DNA from: Neoscytalidium dimidiatum | Lineage: Eukaryota > Ascomycota > Dothideomycetes > Botryosphaeriales > Botryosphaeriaceae | DNA length: 64,000 nt | Assembly: GCA_037367355.1 (NCBI GenBank) | Contig: CM074700.1 | Coordinates: 62,001 to 126,000, forward strand | Reading direction: 5' to 3' | Part shown: positions 11,280-22,306 of the stretch, piece by piece | Numbering within the stretch: position 1 is the stretch's first letter | How the letters are laid out: each line of letters begins with the position of its first letter | Position numbers and translations under genes: made by a program | The notes under the pieces: model-generated | Seen by the model: the letters and a program-made list of their open reading frames with translations, nothing else | The model's database searches: none | What the model was told of the DNA's origin: nothing

Positions 11280-12145
11280 TATACCTTTGCGAGCATTCTC
11301 CTAGGAGAGAAATGTCTCACATTCAGTCAGCAACTCCATAACTCGACCGTCCGCTTGACTGCTGTAGCCGACGCCCTCGTTAATATACTTAATGCTTTGT
11401 GAAAGAATATGATCTCTCAAATTCTTGATTGAATCGTACTCGCCGTTCTAGCATCGGGTTATAATTTCGCCAAATTCCCTATCCGTAGACGTCGACGGGA
11501 ATACTCCGCTAATTATCTTCCGCACTCTATCTGGTGGATCTAACTCCGAGAAAGGTCGTTGGCCGAATCGGATATTATACATGCATAAGGCTATTGCAAA
11601 CTATTCGGTTTCGGGGCTCGCTAGAAAAGGATCGAAGTTATAGTTAAGCTTATAGAACGGCTCGCTTACGACTAGGAGCTGCGCACTAGGCTTAATAGAG
11701 GCGTCGAAATCGGCAATCTTAATATTCTCCGCAACATTAAGAAGAATATTCGTAGGGCGAAGATCGCCATGCACGATACCCATACTCTCGAGGTAGGCAA
11801 CTGCGCTTAGCATTTAGTTAATCTATTTCTGCTAAAGTTTTAGTTGGATAGGGAAAGATATAATAGCCTCTAGCCGATTCTCCAACGTTCTTTCCAGCCT
11901 TTCGAGAAACAGACCTTCGGGGATAAGGCGAATGTATTCGACAATATTAGGGTGCCGGCGGTTCATGAGGATTCCGTAAGTCGCCATCTTATTTTCTATT
12001 CTCTTATTGCTTACCCTCATCTCGTTCTCTTATTGCGGAAACGGATTTATAAACAAAGTCCGGCATTTAAAAACAATACGGGGGCCAATCGCAAAAACCT
12101 GACCTGCGGAACCTCGAGCCACGAAATTATCCGAGTAGAGTGACT
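11280..12145 (-). pseudogene. Small protein-kinase-domain pseudogene
   Basis: The minus strand keeps a nearly complete protein-kinase fold in one frame, split by a few stops. A glycine-rich loop ('ARGSAGQVFAI') and the lysine-bearing strand ('IVFKC') lie near 12,060-12,115. 'RHPNIVEYIRLI' lies near 11,960 and the catalytic loop 'HGDLRPTNILL' near 11,750. The metal-binding motif reads DFD ('KIADFDASI') where DFG is usual, and 'ASPETE' stands at the APE position near 11,605. Frames then continue to about 11,280 ('FGQRPFSELDPPDRV' and beyond). The visible stops are TAA/TAG, as expected from RIP. Kinases of this small, single-domain, HGDLRP type are commonly multicopy in filamentous fungi. Its substrate is unknown, and as it stands it cannot make a full kinase. 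Confidence 0.7.
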
Positions 12146-12519
12146 TGAATGGCGGAGAGAGCCTAGTGGCTAACATCGTTGAAGAGTGAAGAGGATTTCG
12201 GGTGTCGATTCTAAGAGACAGCGATTGGGCGGAGCTGTGTTATATATAACAAAGCTCACGTGCTTATATCCCCGCCAAGTCTACTAATTAGCGTCGCGCT
12301 AGTGAACTAAGAACCTAAACCTACTTAAACATACACCAACAACAAATACCACGACTTATCTATCGGAACGAAATAACGCATCAACCCAATTTAGATATGA
12401 GTTCCTTGGCCCTAAAATGTCTGCGAACGAAGATAATGGGACGGATACGTAACCGTTAGTGCGTCACGACGCGCTGCGCGTCTCCAGGTTCGATAAACTG
12501 ACTACCGCGCTCTCAAAAC
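12146..12519. other. Spacer between kinase relic and LINE ORF1 copy 2
   Basis: An AT-rich TTATATATAA stretch sits near 12,239-12,250, about 100 bp before the kinase relic on its strand, and could be its old TATA region. Nothing else is recognised. Confidence 0.35.
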
Positions 12520-13260
12520 CGGCAAACCAATGGGGTAACGACGGGCTCGCACGGCTATCGTATCTAAATCACCTATCGACTCGACCCTGGACGATGTAAA
12601 TGGCTTGCTTAATATCATTATTACGTAATATAACCGGCTTGCCGAGCGGAACAAAAAGCTTACGGAGTAGGTGCCAGGAACGAAGACGAGATTAGGCGCT
12701 TGCGTAGCGCGCTCGAGACGTCTAAGAAAACTCAGGCTAAGATAGATAAACGTATAGAGAAGATAGGGAAGCAGAGGACACCGCTAGTAGAGTTAACGCG
12801 TAGGAATTTAGACTCGCATTCCTAGATAGACGCTACATATACGAATATGCTCCGAGGAGTTCCGCTGACACTAGCAAATAACTGCCCGTCATCCAATGTC
12901 GCCGTCCCAGTGCGCACGAACCACGCGATAGTCCCTACGATTCGAATAATGCCGCCCGCGATCGGGCTCGATTTCACCAACATCGGCGTTGATAACGCGA
13001 GCCTTAGGAACATCCGCGCGCGGCTGCAAATAGTGCTGGAGAATCCGAAGGCCACAAAGAAGGTCAAGTGCTACAGATTCATAGGGAACACGAACGAAGA
13101 GGCTAAGCTACGCGTTTTCTTTAGGACGGAACAGGACGAAGAGCTTGTTAGGTCGAAACTCAGATTGCTAGAGACGGCTCTCTGTAGGGCGAGGATCTAG
13201 GGTCGCTAGTGGCACCCAGTTAAGGTAGACAATATCACCACTCCATCGCTTAAACCGCCC
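12520..13260 (+). pseudogene. LINE (Tad1-like) ORF1 relic, copy 2
   Basis: This is a second, diverged copy of the ORF1-like sequence at 889-2,240 in the same orientation. Shared landmarks are the lead-in at about 12,525 ('GGCAAACCAA' in both copies), the coiled region with repeated Lys/Arg/Glu, then 'KKVKCYRFIGNTNEEAK', 'FFRTEQDEELVR', 'LLETAL' and 'WHPVKVD' near 13,210. These match 'KSIKCYGL', 'LLFRSKDDEETVR', 'WLDTAF' and 'WYPVKVD' of copy 1. The longest surviving frame is 12,847-13,200. The zinc-knuckle end is missing, and many TAG/TAA interrupt the 5' part. It is a truncated, RIP-damaged retrotransposon fragment. Confidence 0.6.
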
Positions 13261-14139
13261 TCTGTCGGTTTGCCTGTGTGCGGCCTTGCGCCGTAGGTGT
13301 AGGACCTGCAGCTACCATCGGTGCATACGCTTATACTCGTAGAAGTATAGCCTCCTCTGACTGAGCTACCGAGGGACCCGGGCTTCTTATACGGTGCTCC
13401 TGTGGTGGCATGGGGTGTAATAAGCAGCTAGTGGAAGTGGTGGATGTGTGTGCCCCTAACGCGCTACCGCCGCTTATCGAAGACGAATTAGAACTAGTGC
13501 AGCTTTTCTAGTAAGAAAGACAGAAAGAAGATTAAAATGAAAACAATTTAAGGAGCAAACCATAGAGAACATTCAAGCGGATAAGGGTTGTGTTCTTTGG
13601 CTTCGTACTAATACGAGATGACGCAAAATAAGGTCGGGGCTCGATAAAGTGATATCTATTTTATTTGATGCCCTTAAGAGTACAGCGGTCTTCTAACGAA
13701 TCTAGCGCTCGAAGCCAATATGAATGTACCGGGCTCCATTATCAGTTAGTCCAAAATCGTACGAGGCCGGACGGCTGATCATAACCTACAACGATCGCAT
13801 TCTAATGTCAGGTATAGATGGGTTTTAGTAGTCGCGGCTCAGCACCCAAAGCTCGATTATTAATCTACTAATAGCTATCTTTCTTCCTTTACTCTTTTAA
13901 AACACTTAAGGAATTGTCTAGTGTTTAATATAATGAAAGTAGCCGATGGTTACATAGTTATTGCTTAGTTAGACTAGCGTACTTAAGCTATCCCGACTAA
14001 TTTCTTATTAACCAGAGCTCTCTCCTTAAGTATTTGGTAGTAATGATGAAAGCCTATGTAATAAAGAGTACGAGGGATGTCCGAAGTAAGCATTGCGCTA
14101 CACCGCCGCATCCACACGTAGAGAGAGCTATGTAGAATT
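13261..14139. other. Unassigned stretch
   Basis: A short CT/GT-rich part (13,330-13,480) is followed by AT-richer degenerate DNA. No gene, repeat or RNA could be supported. Confidence 0.35.
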
Positions 14140-16150
14140 CAATGTGATGAATGCCAGTAGGTAATAAGCCCAGCGTGGCCAAGTAGCTTTTGGCCATCGA
14201 TGGGACAGATAGTGGCGCTCTTTTCCGAAATGAATTTCAAGTGATAACGGCGGAGATGTTTCTCTAGGTCCCTTCTACTATAAAATTCCTTCACACGTTT
14301 TCCGATCGTAAGTTCCCGATCTCCGAGGCAAAGAAAGCATTGTGTCGGCTTGCCCTAGGGGGCGCGACGACTGCCAGTCCTATTTAGAGGCTTTATCGGG
14401 TCCGCGGTTGTATCGTTACATCGCTGGCTCGTTTTGTTGATGGAGTAAGCTGGAGTATCGGGACATTCTGCGCTGCTTTCTTCGGCTTTGCACAAGGTAA
14501 TAAGAGCGGTAATTACGCGCATTCTACGATGCTTGTCCTTTTTATACGTCGATTCAGGGAGCGTAAAGAGCGTTTGACATACTCGAGCTCTTATTAGAGG
14601 GAGATGCCCATCTAAAGTTTGTCGGAGGGCATCGATCGGCCGATTGTAAAGCTGGTTTTAGATATCTACGATTGCCTGTTCCCTGTTAAAGTCTTTCTTG
14701 AGCTTTCCTAGTAGCTCTTACCTTTGTCGCCGTTTCTCTCTCTGGTAAGCGAGAGCCGCGTCACGTCTAGCGCTTCGAAGACTCGAGAGCACCGTCGGAG
14801 AAGCCTTTAGAAGCTTCGCCCTTATTAAATCCTGACTGATTCCGTCTCTTCTCTTGCTTAACATGGCCACATTTGGATGCTGCTCGATACTTTCTAACTG
14901 CTTAGCAGTGAGCCTCCGTGGACGCCTCGGGTCTATTAAACGCCGTATGCTGCTTACTACCCGCATTACCGCCGATTGCGGCGCTATCCCTCGATATGCT
15001 GCTTGCGTATCTGCGCTAATATATCGCGGGAGATAATGCCGTTAAAAGACGTCGGACTTCGAATGCTGTATAATGAGATTCCGTAAGGAGTCGCTAATCT
15101 CATCTAATGCGAATATTTGTTAGCTTAGTTGCCTTAGTCTGCGGTAAGATATAGGAAGAAGTTAATTCCCAAACACGAAGATATCAGCATATACTATAGC
15201 TGTCGAAAGCCTTCCCTACGGCGTATCGGAGAACGTACGGGTGGTATATCTTCTTTATGCCGGTGACTTCTCCTAGCTTCCTAAGCCATGGACGGATCGT
15301 ACTGTCGGGTAAAGGCTGCGTCGATATTCTGGTGCCATATACCGTCTGATGAGACTTTCGGAAGACAGGAAGATCGAGCACATCCTCTTTCTACGGAATG
15401 CGGGCCTCTATTAGTCCATCGATCACTCTTAGTCTAAATAGCGCTTCGGGCCCGACGAGATCTGGAGCTGCAAATGCCCTATCGCTGAATACTAAAGCTA
15501 AAAAGTAGGAGTACGGAGAGAGTACCAGACATGGATTATATCTAATTTCTGGTATAGGGAAGGTGTTGCTAACTCCTTTATCAGCTATATACAATAAAAA
15601 TCCCGGGCGTGTATAATTTATCGTACCTCTCTTTCGCACTAAGATAACCTTTGGTGTACTCGTAAGTCAACTCGATCAAGACGAGGGGTTACTGCCCGCC
15701 CGCGGGATCCTGGATAAGAGTAACCTGTACGTCGCGATAGCGGAGGGCTAAGAGCGCCCCCGGTCTACTACCTATAATGCCAGCAAGCAGTATGATAAGT
15801 GAAAGCTACATACGGTGCCTCTCGTAGTCGAAGGTCATCTCCGTCGAGATCTACAATGTCCTAAGAACCTCGAACAAATCCTTAACGTGCATAGTAACCT
15901 TCTCCCTCTTCTTTGTTTATAACTTAAAATCTTTGATTAATCTCTATAGAACCTTTATAAACCTTGATCAGCATCCTGGACTCTGTATTCTAGATCCTCT
16001 GAGAAAACTTACGCCTTATGTTTGCCGTACGATGAGCTTGTTAAGCTTAAAGCCGACCTTGCGCTCGCGGACTAGATAAAAGACCTTCCAGTAGGTTTCC
16101 AACGTTCCCTTAGCGCGTAGAGTCCTCTTGCGGTAGCTAAGCAGCCAGAA
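14140..16150 (-). pseudogene. DUF3435 tyrosine-recombinase-like pseudogene, copy 2 (inverted)
   Basis: A second DUF3435 relic, collinear with copy 1 but on the minus strand. Reading from about 16,130 it shows 'GTLETYWKVFYLVRERKV', then 'GSRPGALLALRYRDV' near 15,730. 'LSPYSYFLALVFSDRAFAAP' and 'GPEALFRLRV' lie at 15,540-15,400, 'LDLPVFRKSHQTVYGTRI' at 15,378, and 'YHPYVLRYAVGKAFDS' near 15,210. After an intron-sized gap comes 'SDSLRNLIIQHS' and 'RHYLPRYISADTQ' (about 15,090-15,010). A basic helical segment, intact for 82 codons at 14,966-14,718, follows. A C-terminal zinc finger starts 'QCFLCLGDRELTIGKR' near 14,340 and contains 'KHLRRYHLKF'. It has fewer stops than copy 1 but is still broken. 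The N-terminal acidic region is not found. It lies 7.7 kb from copy 1 in inverted orientation. Confidence 0.75.
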
Positions 16151-16567
16151 AAAGAAGTTATAAAGTAGTCTTGCGTCGATATTTTTAATGGTAGCTTTAT
16201 TATCAAGCCCCCGGATAGCGCAATACCTACTCGTAGTAGTTAGATTAGTGGCTTTAAGGTAAGGGATTATACTTACCGCACCTATAGCCCTTCCACTAGC
16301 TTAAGTAGTATTTCGCTGCTATTACTATATATTCTCTAAGTCAGTGTCGTTTCGTTAAATGTCGCCTCGAGGCTGTTAAGATCCTCTGCGCTCAGTATAT
16401 CGGCGGTTAGAGTTGTCTAGCGAGACCTGTGTCCTGCTAAGGCTACAGACGCGCATTATCGAGACATAATAGTCGAATGTTCTAAAGGATGGCCAAAGGC
16501 TTGCGGTAGTAACGGCGAGGAAGTAAGACAAGGAGGACAAAAAGTAAGACAAGGTCTATATAGTAAG
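16151..16567. other. Unassigned stretch with short purine-rich direct repeat
   Basis: AAGTAAGACAAGG occurs twice at about 16,521-16,533 and 16,542-16,554, in a purine-rich tract directly before a possible LTR. This could be an old polypurine tract. No gene is seen. Confidence 0.35.
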
Positions 16568-16711
16568 TGTTGTCAAATTCTAGGTCAAGGGATATATACG
16601 TATCGAATGCATGCGTTGAATGGGAGAAGAGGAGTTTATATAGATGTTCGCTGGCTGTGAAAGAGCCCTACCATAGGTAACGGCGCAGCCTTCAGCAGTC
16701 CTAGCGTAGCA
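16568..16711 (+). repeat. Possible solo LTR fragment
   Basis: A 144-bp stretch begins TGTTGTCAAATTC and ends GCGTAGCA, giving TG...CA ends right after a purine-rich tract. This fits an LTR remnant. No partner LTR or target duplication was found, so it remains tentative. Confidence 0.3.
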
Positions 16712-16984
16712 AGATATCGTTACTCGTTCGGGCTTATAGATGGAAAACATCGATCAGTATTAGCTGAGCGATTTTTGCGTACCGTGCAGCGCTTGTCTGA
16801 GGTGCCACGGTGGTAAGTCGTGCGCGCTGCCGGGGAATGATTTTGGTGTGGCGGCAGGGGTCTACCATTAGCGCCATGCTCCCGCTTAAAGCGGCGACGG
16901 ATTCGCTGGCTAAAAAGCTGCCGGAAACGAAGGCAAAGACCGCTAAAAAGGGTAGTCATTCCGCCGTCTACTCGTTTTAAGGAG
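16712..16984. other. Last normal-composition stretch before the AT-rich block
   Basis: A 79-codon minus-strand frame (16,959-16,720, 'MTTLFSGLCLRFRQLFSQ') is open but shows no recognisable domain. Immediately to the right, at about 16,980, base composition changes abruptly. Confidence 0.3.
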
Positions 16985-19165
16985 TATAATTCTTTTTTAG
17001 TTTTATTAACTTTTATTAGAAGTTTATTTTAAACTATATAAAGATATTAGCTTCGCTTATAGATCTAATTAAAAAAGAATATAGATTCGTATAGAAAGAA
17101 AGATAGTAAAATACTTTTAACTTCTTAAAACGAATATTTATAGAAGTACTAGTTTTAGAACTATTCTACTCTAATCTATTTATAATAATAGAGACCGATA
17201 TATTAAACTACGCTATCGAAGTAGTCTTAAGCTAGCTAGATAAGTAAAATAAACTATATTCTATCGCGTATTATTTCTAAAAAATAATAGAACTAAAAAA
17301 GAACTATAACGTCTACGATAAAGAACTTCTAGCTATTATTACGGCTTTTAAAGAATAGAGATACTACTTTAAAGAAGCTAAATACTAGATTATAGTCTAC
17401 TACGACTATAAGAATCTTTTATATTTTACTACTATAAAAGAACTAAACTAAAGATAGATTAGATAGACTAAAGAATTAGCCTTCTATAATATAAAGATTA
17501 TCTATTAAAAGAGATTAAAAAACGCTCGCGTAGATATACTAAGTAAAAGAGCCGACTATATAGAAGAAAAGTAAGAACTATAGTCGGTAATACTAGCGGA
17601 ATAAAAAGACGGGTCTTTTATACTTAATAGACGCTAGATCTCCGCTATATATAATAGAAAGAAGAAATCTAAAAAGTCGCTTATCTTAATTAGGCTAGTA
17701 GCCTTAGCGATACGTCTAGAAAGCTATAAATAAAATTATAAAATCTAAGAAGTCTACGCGGAAGACGCTATAATATAAGAAATTAAAAATCTAGAAAACG
17801 ACCCCTAAGTAACTAGAGACGTAGAAGAAATAATTCTATTTTTAGAATTAATCTATATTCTAGTAAAACTATAGAAGGAACTTATAAAAAATATATATAA
17901 GGCTCTAGTATATAGTTATTAAGAAACCGAGAAGATAATTAGAAGAATTATAAAAAATTATTACTTTCTAGAGCTTAGAAAGATAGTCTAGTAAATAGTT
18001 ACGTAATATAATCTTTATATTCGAAGTAAGGCGGCGAGATACGTATTCTACGAACTACTCTAACTATTATTAGTATCTAAGCGCCCTTAGTAATCTCTCT
18101 CGCTAGATTTTATTATAAATCTATTTAAATTAGAAGAACTACTTATTAGAGTTAAGTATAATTTAATACTAGTTATTATAGATAGAATAATAAAATACGC
18201 GTATTATTTACTCTATCTAAAAAAGATAAACGCGAAAGATCTTATATATATATTCTTAAGAACTATTCTTAGTAACTATAAACTATCTAAAGAGCTTATA
18301 TTAGATAAAGATAGATTATTCGTATTATAATTTTAGTAGACGCTTACTAAATAACTCGAAGTAAAATATAAGCTCTTAACTATAATATATTTATAGATAA
18401 ATAGATAAACGAAACGAATTAACTAGACGCTAAAATAAAATCTACGCTATTATTTTAACTATATATAGAATAACTAGATAGAATTACTACTACTAGTTTA
18501 GTTCGTATATAATAACTCTAAAGCGTTAGTAATATAAGAATTATTATTCTACGCTAATTATAGTTATAAGCTATCGGTCTATAAAGAGTTAATATTAAGT
18601 AAATTATTAGCCTAAAAAGAAATTCTTAAAGCTAACTAGCTAAAGATACTCTATAAATAACTATATTTAGACTTAGAATTCGTAGCTTTATAGATAGATA
18701 AATACTATAATAAGTAGTACTAGAAGATATTATAGCTAAAGAAGAAGAATAAAGTCTATCTTTTTAGAAAAAATATTAAAATATAACGACTAAATAATAA
18801 GCTAGATTTTAAGAAAATAGGACTATTTAGAATTAAAGAAAAAATAGAGAAAGTTAACTTTCGCCTTAAATTACTAGAAATAATATAAATATACTCTATT
18901 TTCTATATATTTCTTCTAGAACTAGTACTAAAGAATACTAAAACCGTAATCTATATAAAAGAAATACTTTTAGAGAATTTAGATACCGATAAAAACCGAA
19001 ATTAAAAAGTAGAAAAGATTCTTAATAGCGGCTATATCGACGGTTAATTCTAATATCTTCTTAAATAGAAAGAAGAATAGAATAATATCTAGAAACTACT
19101 AAAAAACTATAATAAATATAGATAACTTATTAATAAATTCTATTACTAAAATCTAGATCGATTAA
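16985..19165 (+). mobile_element. 5'-truncated Ty3/gypsy pol remnant (RNase H, integrase, chromo-like tail), heavily RIPed
   Basis: Reading through TAG/TAA codons, the plus strand encodes the 3' half of a gypsy polyprotein. It opens within the end of the reverse transcriptase ('FINFYQKFI' near 17,005). RNase H follows with 'NVYDKELLAIITAFK' near 17,310 and 'YYDYKNLLYF' near 17,400. The zinc-binding and core integrase segments run from about 17,880 to 18,560 ('SLDFIINLFK' at about 18,100, 'LVIIDRIIKYAYYL' at about 18,170). A conserved tail 'VYLFRKNIK...LNNKLDFKKIG' starts near 18,750, and a chromodomain-like end lies near 19,000-19,160. Gag, protease and most of the RT are absent. The element begins abruptly where the AT-rich block starts. 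There are dozens of stops and no frameshift I could detect, the pattern RIP leaves. Original family: chromovirus-type gypsy. Confidence 0.8.
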
Positions 19166-19988
19166 TACCGCTAACTCGTTAAACGTAAAAGATCTAAAAT
19201 TAAAATTAGAAAATAAAGACTATCGCGTCTAATTAACTAGCTTAAAACTCTTAAGCGACGTAATAATAGAGCTAACGCTAGACGATCTAATAGAATAAAA
19301 TAAACTTATAATAGCGTTAGCTAAGACGTCGCTACGTATACGCTTTACTAATCGCTTCTTCTTAGTATTTTTAAAGTTAATCGAATCTCTAGCTTCTAAC
19401 GTCTCTAACTTCTTAAATATATTAACTATATTAGACTTACGCTATAGTATTAAGATAGTATAATACTTAAGTAATTTCTATTATCTTTTAGTATAAGATA
19501 ATCTAGAAGCTATCTTTTAGAGCTAATTCTTAAAGATAGTACGTTTAAAACGCGCCCTATTTAAGATATAGCGAAGACGTTTAACTAGAAAAGAAATTAA
19601 TAGATATATAAGAAGACTAAAAAAGAATAAATAATTAGAATTTTTTAAACTACTAGTATTATAACTAGTATAACTAGCGTAGTAATATTCGCCGTAATAA
19701 GAAAAATCTAGAGCTATATAATACTTTATCTTCGACTTCTCTACTCTCTAACGAGTATTTAGTAATAAATACTACAAATAGAGTATAGATATTACAATAT
19801 CTAATAAGTTAATCTTTATATCTAGAGACTTACGCTTAGCCTTCTATAAATTATATTTATATTTTAAAGATATAGTAGAGAACTTATAAAAAGAAAAAAA
19901 ATAAATAGAAAGAAAGAAAATAAGATATAAATAAAATAAATAAATCTTCGGGCTAAAAATCTCTAAAGAGGAAAATAGTATTACGAAC
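19166..19988. other. AT-rich, RIPed stretch after the gypsy pol tail
   Basis: CpA/TpG is nearly absent. No domain can be read. It may be the 3' non-coding part of the element on its left. Confidence 0.5.
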
Positions 19989-20708
19989 TTTAGAATATAT
20001 AGGCTTTATAGCTATAAGAGATATAAGCCTATACGGGAAAATAAGCTATAAGACTCTAAGAACTCTACGTATAGTAGAGCTATATTTCTTAATTCTATAC
20101 GAGAAGACTAAGAATACGAGATAACGATATATATAAGAATACTAGTAGATAATAATAACCGCCCGTATAAGAAAAACGCCTATAGATATAGTAATTAGAA
20201 AGAAGATATAGTCTAATAGAAAGCTTATAAAAGATAAAGAATTATATAAATAAAAAGTAGAAAGTTAATAAAAGTAGATACTATAAGATAAGAGTATAGT
20301 AGTAGTATCGTCTACTAGTACTATTAAAAGTTAGAAACTAAAAAATAAGTCTAAGCGCCCGCGTTACGTAATAGTATTATAACCTACTTAGATTAATTTA
20401 ATCTAAGTCTTCTAATCTAATACTATTAATTTAATAGTATTAATTTACTATAATCTCTAGATTATTATAGCTTTTCTATAGTATATAGATATACTTATTA
20501 AATAGTATTTTAACCCTTATAATTAAATTTAAAGTTCTAATTTAATACTATATTAACTTAAAGATAATAAGGTCTACTAAACTTCTATATTACGTAACTT
20601 TTTATTTTATTATTACTTTTCTTTCCTCGTTTTTAAAGTAAATTCTTTAATAAATCTAAATCTATTAGATAACTTTAAAGCCTAGTAGTAGAGACTCTAT
20701 TATTATAA
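19989..20708 (+). repeat. Inverted-repeat arm A (~720 bp), probably an LTR
   Basis: This is the reverse complement of 22,307-23,030 along its whole length. Shared blocks include 'TTAGAATATATAGGCTTTAT' (19,990), 'ATACTAGTAGATAATAA' (near 20,140), 'CTACTAAACTTCTATATTACG' starting near 20,575 and 'CTCTATTATTATAA' ending at 20,708. It lies downstream of the plus-strand gypsy pol and is oriented as its 3' LTR would be. Confidence 0.65.
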
Positions 20709-22306
20709 CTATATATTATTCTTAAAGAATTATAAGCTAAGTTTTTTATTCTTTATTTAGTATTATTATAATAGTAGATCTATTCTTAATCTAAAGATCT
20801 AGTAGATTATAAAAATATAATTAAATTTAATATTTCTTATATCTTTATACTAATTTAGATATTCTATAATTTAATTAAATATAGCTTAGTTCTACTATTA
20901 CTTAATAGTTTCTACCTTACTAAACTTTAGTATACTATTATATAATTCTTTAATTTCGCTATTTATAAGGTCTTTATCGGCTAGAAAGTATCTTTTAATA
21001 TCTTTCTCTATAGTCTCTTCTAATTTTTAAAGTATTATATTAAGTTATTATAGCTTACTAAAGTACTATTCTATAGCGTTCTTATTACTTTAGTAGATAG
21101 TATAATTATTATTATAGTACGCTATCTAGCTTAAAGCTATATAGTCTACTATTTTTATAGTAGTAATTTTTTATAGCGCCTTCTATTTTTAGATAGTTAC
21201 CGCTATTTTCTATAACTCTCTTTTTAAATATTTATACTCTACGCTCTATTTATTTTTATATTAGATATATAGTTTTTTTTTATAAAGCTCTTTTTCTTTT
21301 TTACTCTATTTTCTTTTCTTATCTTTATTATTATCGTTCTTTTTATTTTTATCTTTATTTCGTTAAACTATATTATCTATTTTTATAGCGTCGCCTCTCT
21401 TCTAGATATAGCGAGGCCTAGCTTATCTTAAGATATTAGTATTATACTCTTTTTTATTAAACTACTTCTTTATATAACGCTTATCTATAAGTAGAGCTAG
21501 CTTAATTATATTATTAAGGGTTTCTAGTTTTTTATAGTATATTATAGCTTCTTTAATCTTATTTCTTAGCCCTTAGTAGTAAAAGATACGTAGCGTAAAA
21601 TTAAAGTATCTATTTACGAGATATACTATATCTTAGAATTTAGTTATATAGTTTTATATTATTTCTTTCTATTTTAAACTTATAAGAATTCTAGTAGCTA
21701 AATAGTTCTCGTTAATATTATTAAAGACTATTTTAAACTACTTTATAAAGCTTTAGTAGTTACTAAAAATTATTAAGATTACTTTAGATTATAAGTATAC
21801 GGATTTCTTCTAGTACTTCTATTTAAAAGATCGAAACTATTATTCCGCTAATTCTCTAAGATAGATACTAGCGTATAGAACTTATTTAGTAGGGCTAGCG
21901 AAGTTATTATATATAAAGTATATATAGTTATTTAGCTACGTAATAAAGGCTTAGATTTTCTTTTAATTTTTATAGTATAGATCTAGCTTTAAAATCTTAA
22001 CCTTAGTAGTTAATAGTAAAGCTAGTATCTAGATAAGCTAGATATATAGAATTACGTTTTTATTTTAAAGTTCTAAAATTATATTAAGTAGCTTTTTATT
22101 AGTTAGTATATTAAAGTATTAATTTTCTACTATTATATTATATTACGACGGTTACTATAAGTTTAAAGTATTCTACGTCTTTTATACGTACTTACTATTA
22201 GATACGTTCGCTATAATAGCTATTACTATTAGTACTTCTTAAAGTAAGAAAATACTTTTTATTTTTTAATTAAATCGCTTTCTTTTTTATAAGAAGAATA
22301 GTTAAA
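20709..22306 (-). mobile_element. Gypsy-type gag remnant on the minus strand, between the inverted arms
   Basis: Read on the minus strand through RIP stops, about 21,930-21,430 resembles a retrotransposon gag (Retrotrans_gag-like) core. 'YLRELAEQ' is followed by 'LISLKQKEIIQNYITKFQ' and 'YYQGLRNKIKEAI', which correspond to the usual pattern of an aromatic/charged lead, '...LRQ....Y...F' and 'F..GL...I...I'. A lysine-rich stretch (about 21,420-21,240) follows. The gag starts after arm B, so arm B can be its 5' LTR. Pol is missing. Pairing it with the plus-strand pol at 16,985-19,165 as the same family is inference. Confidence 0.55.
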
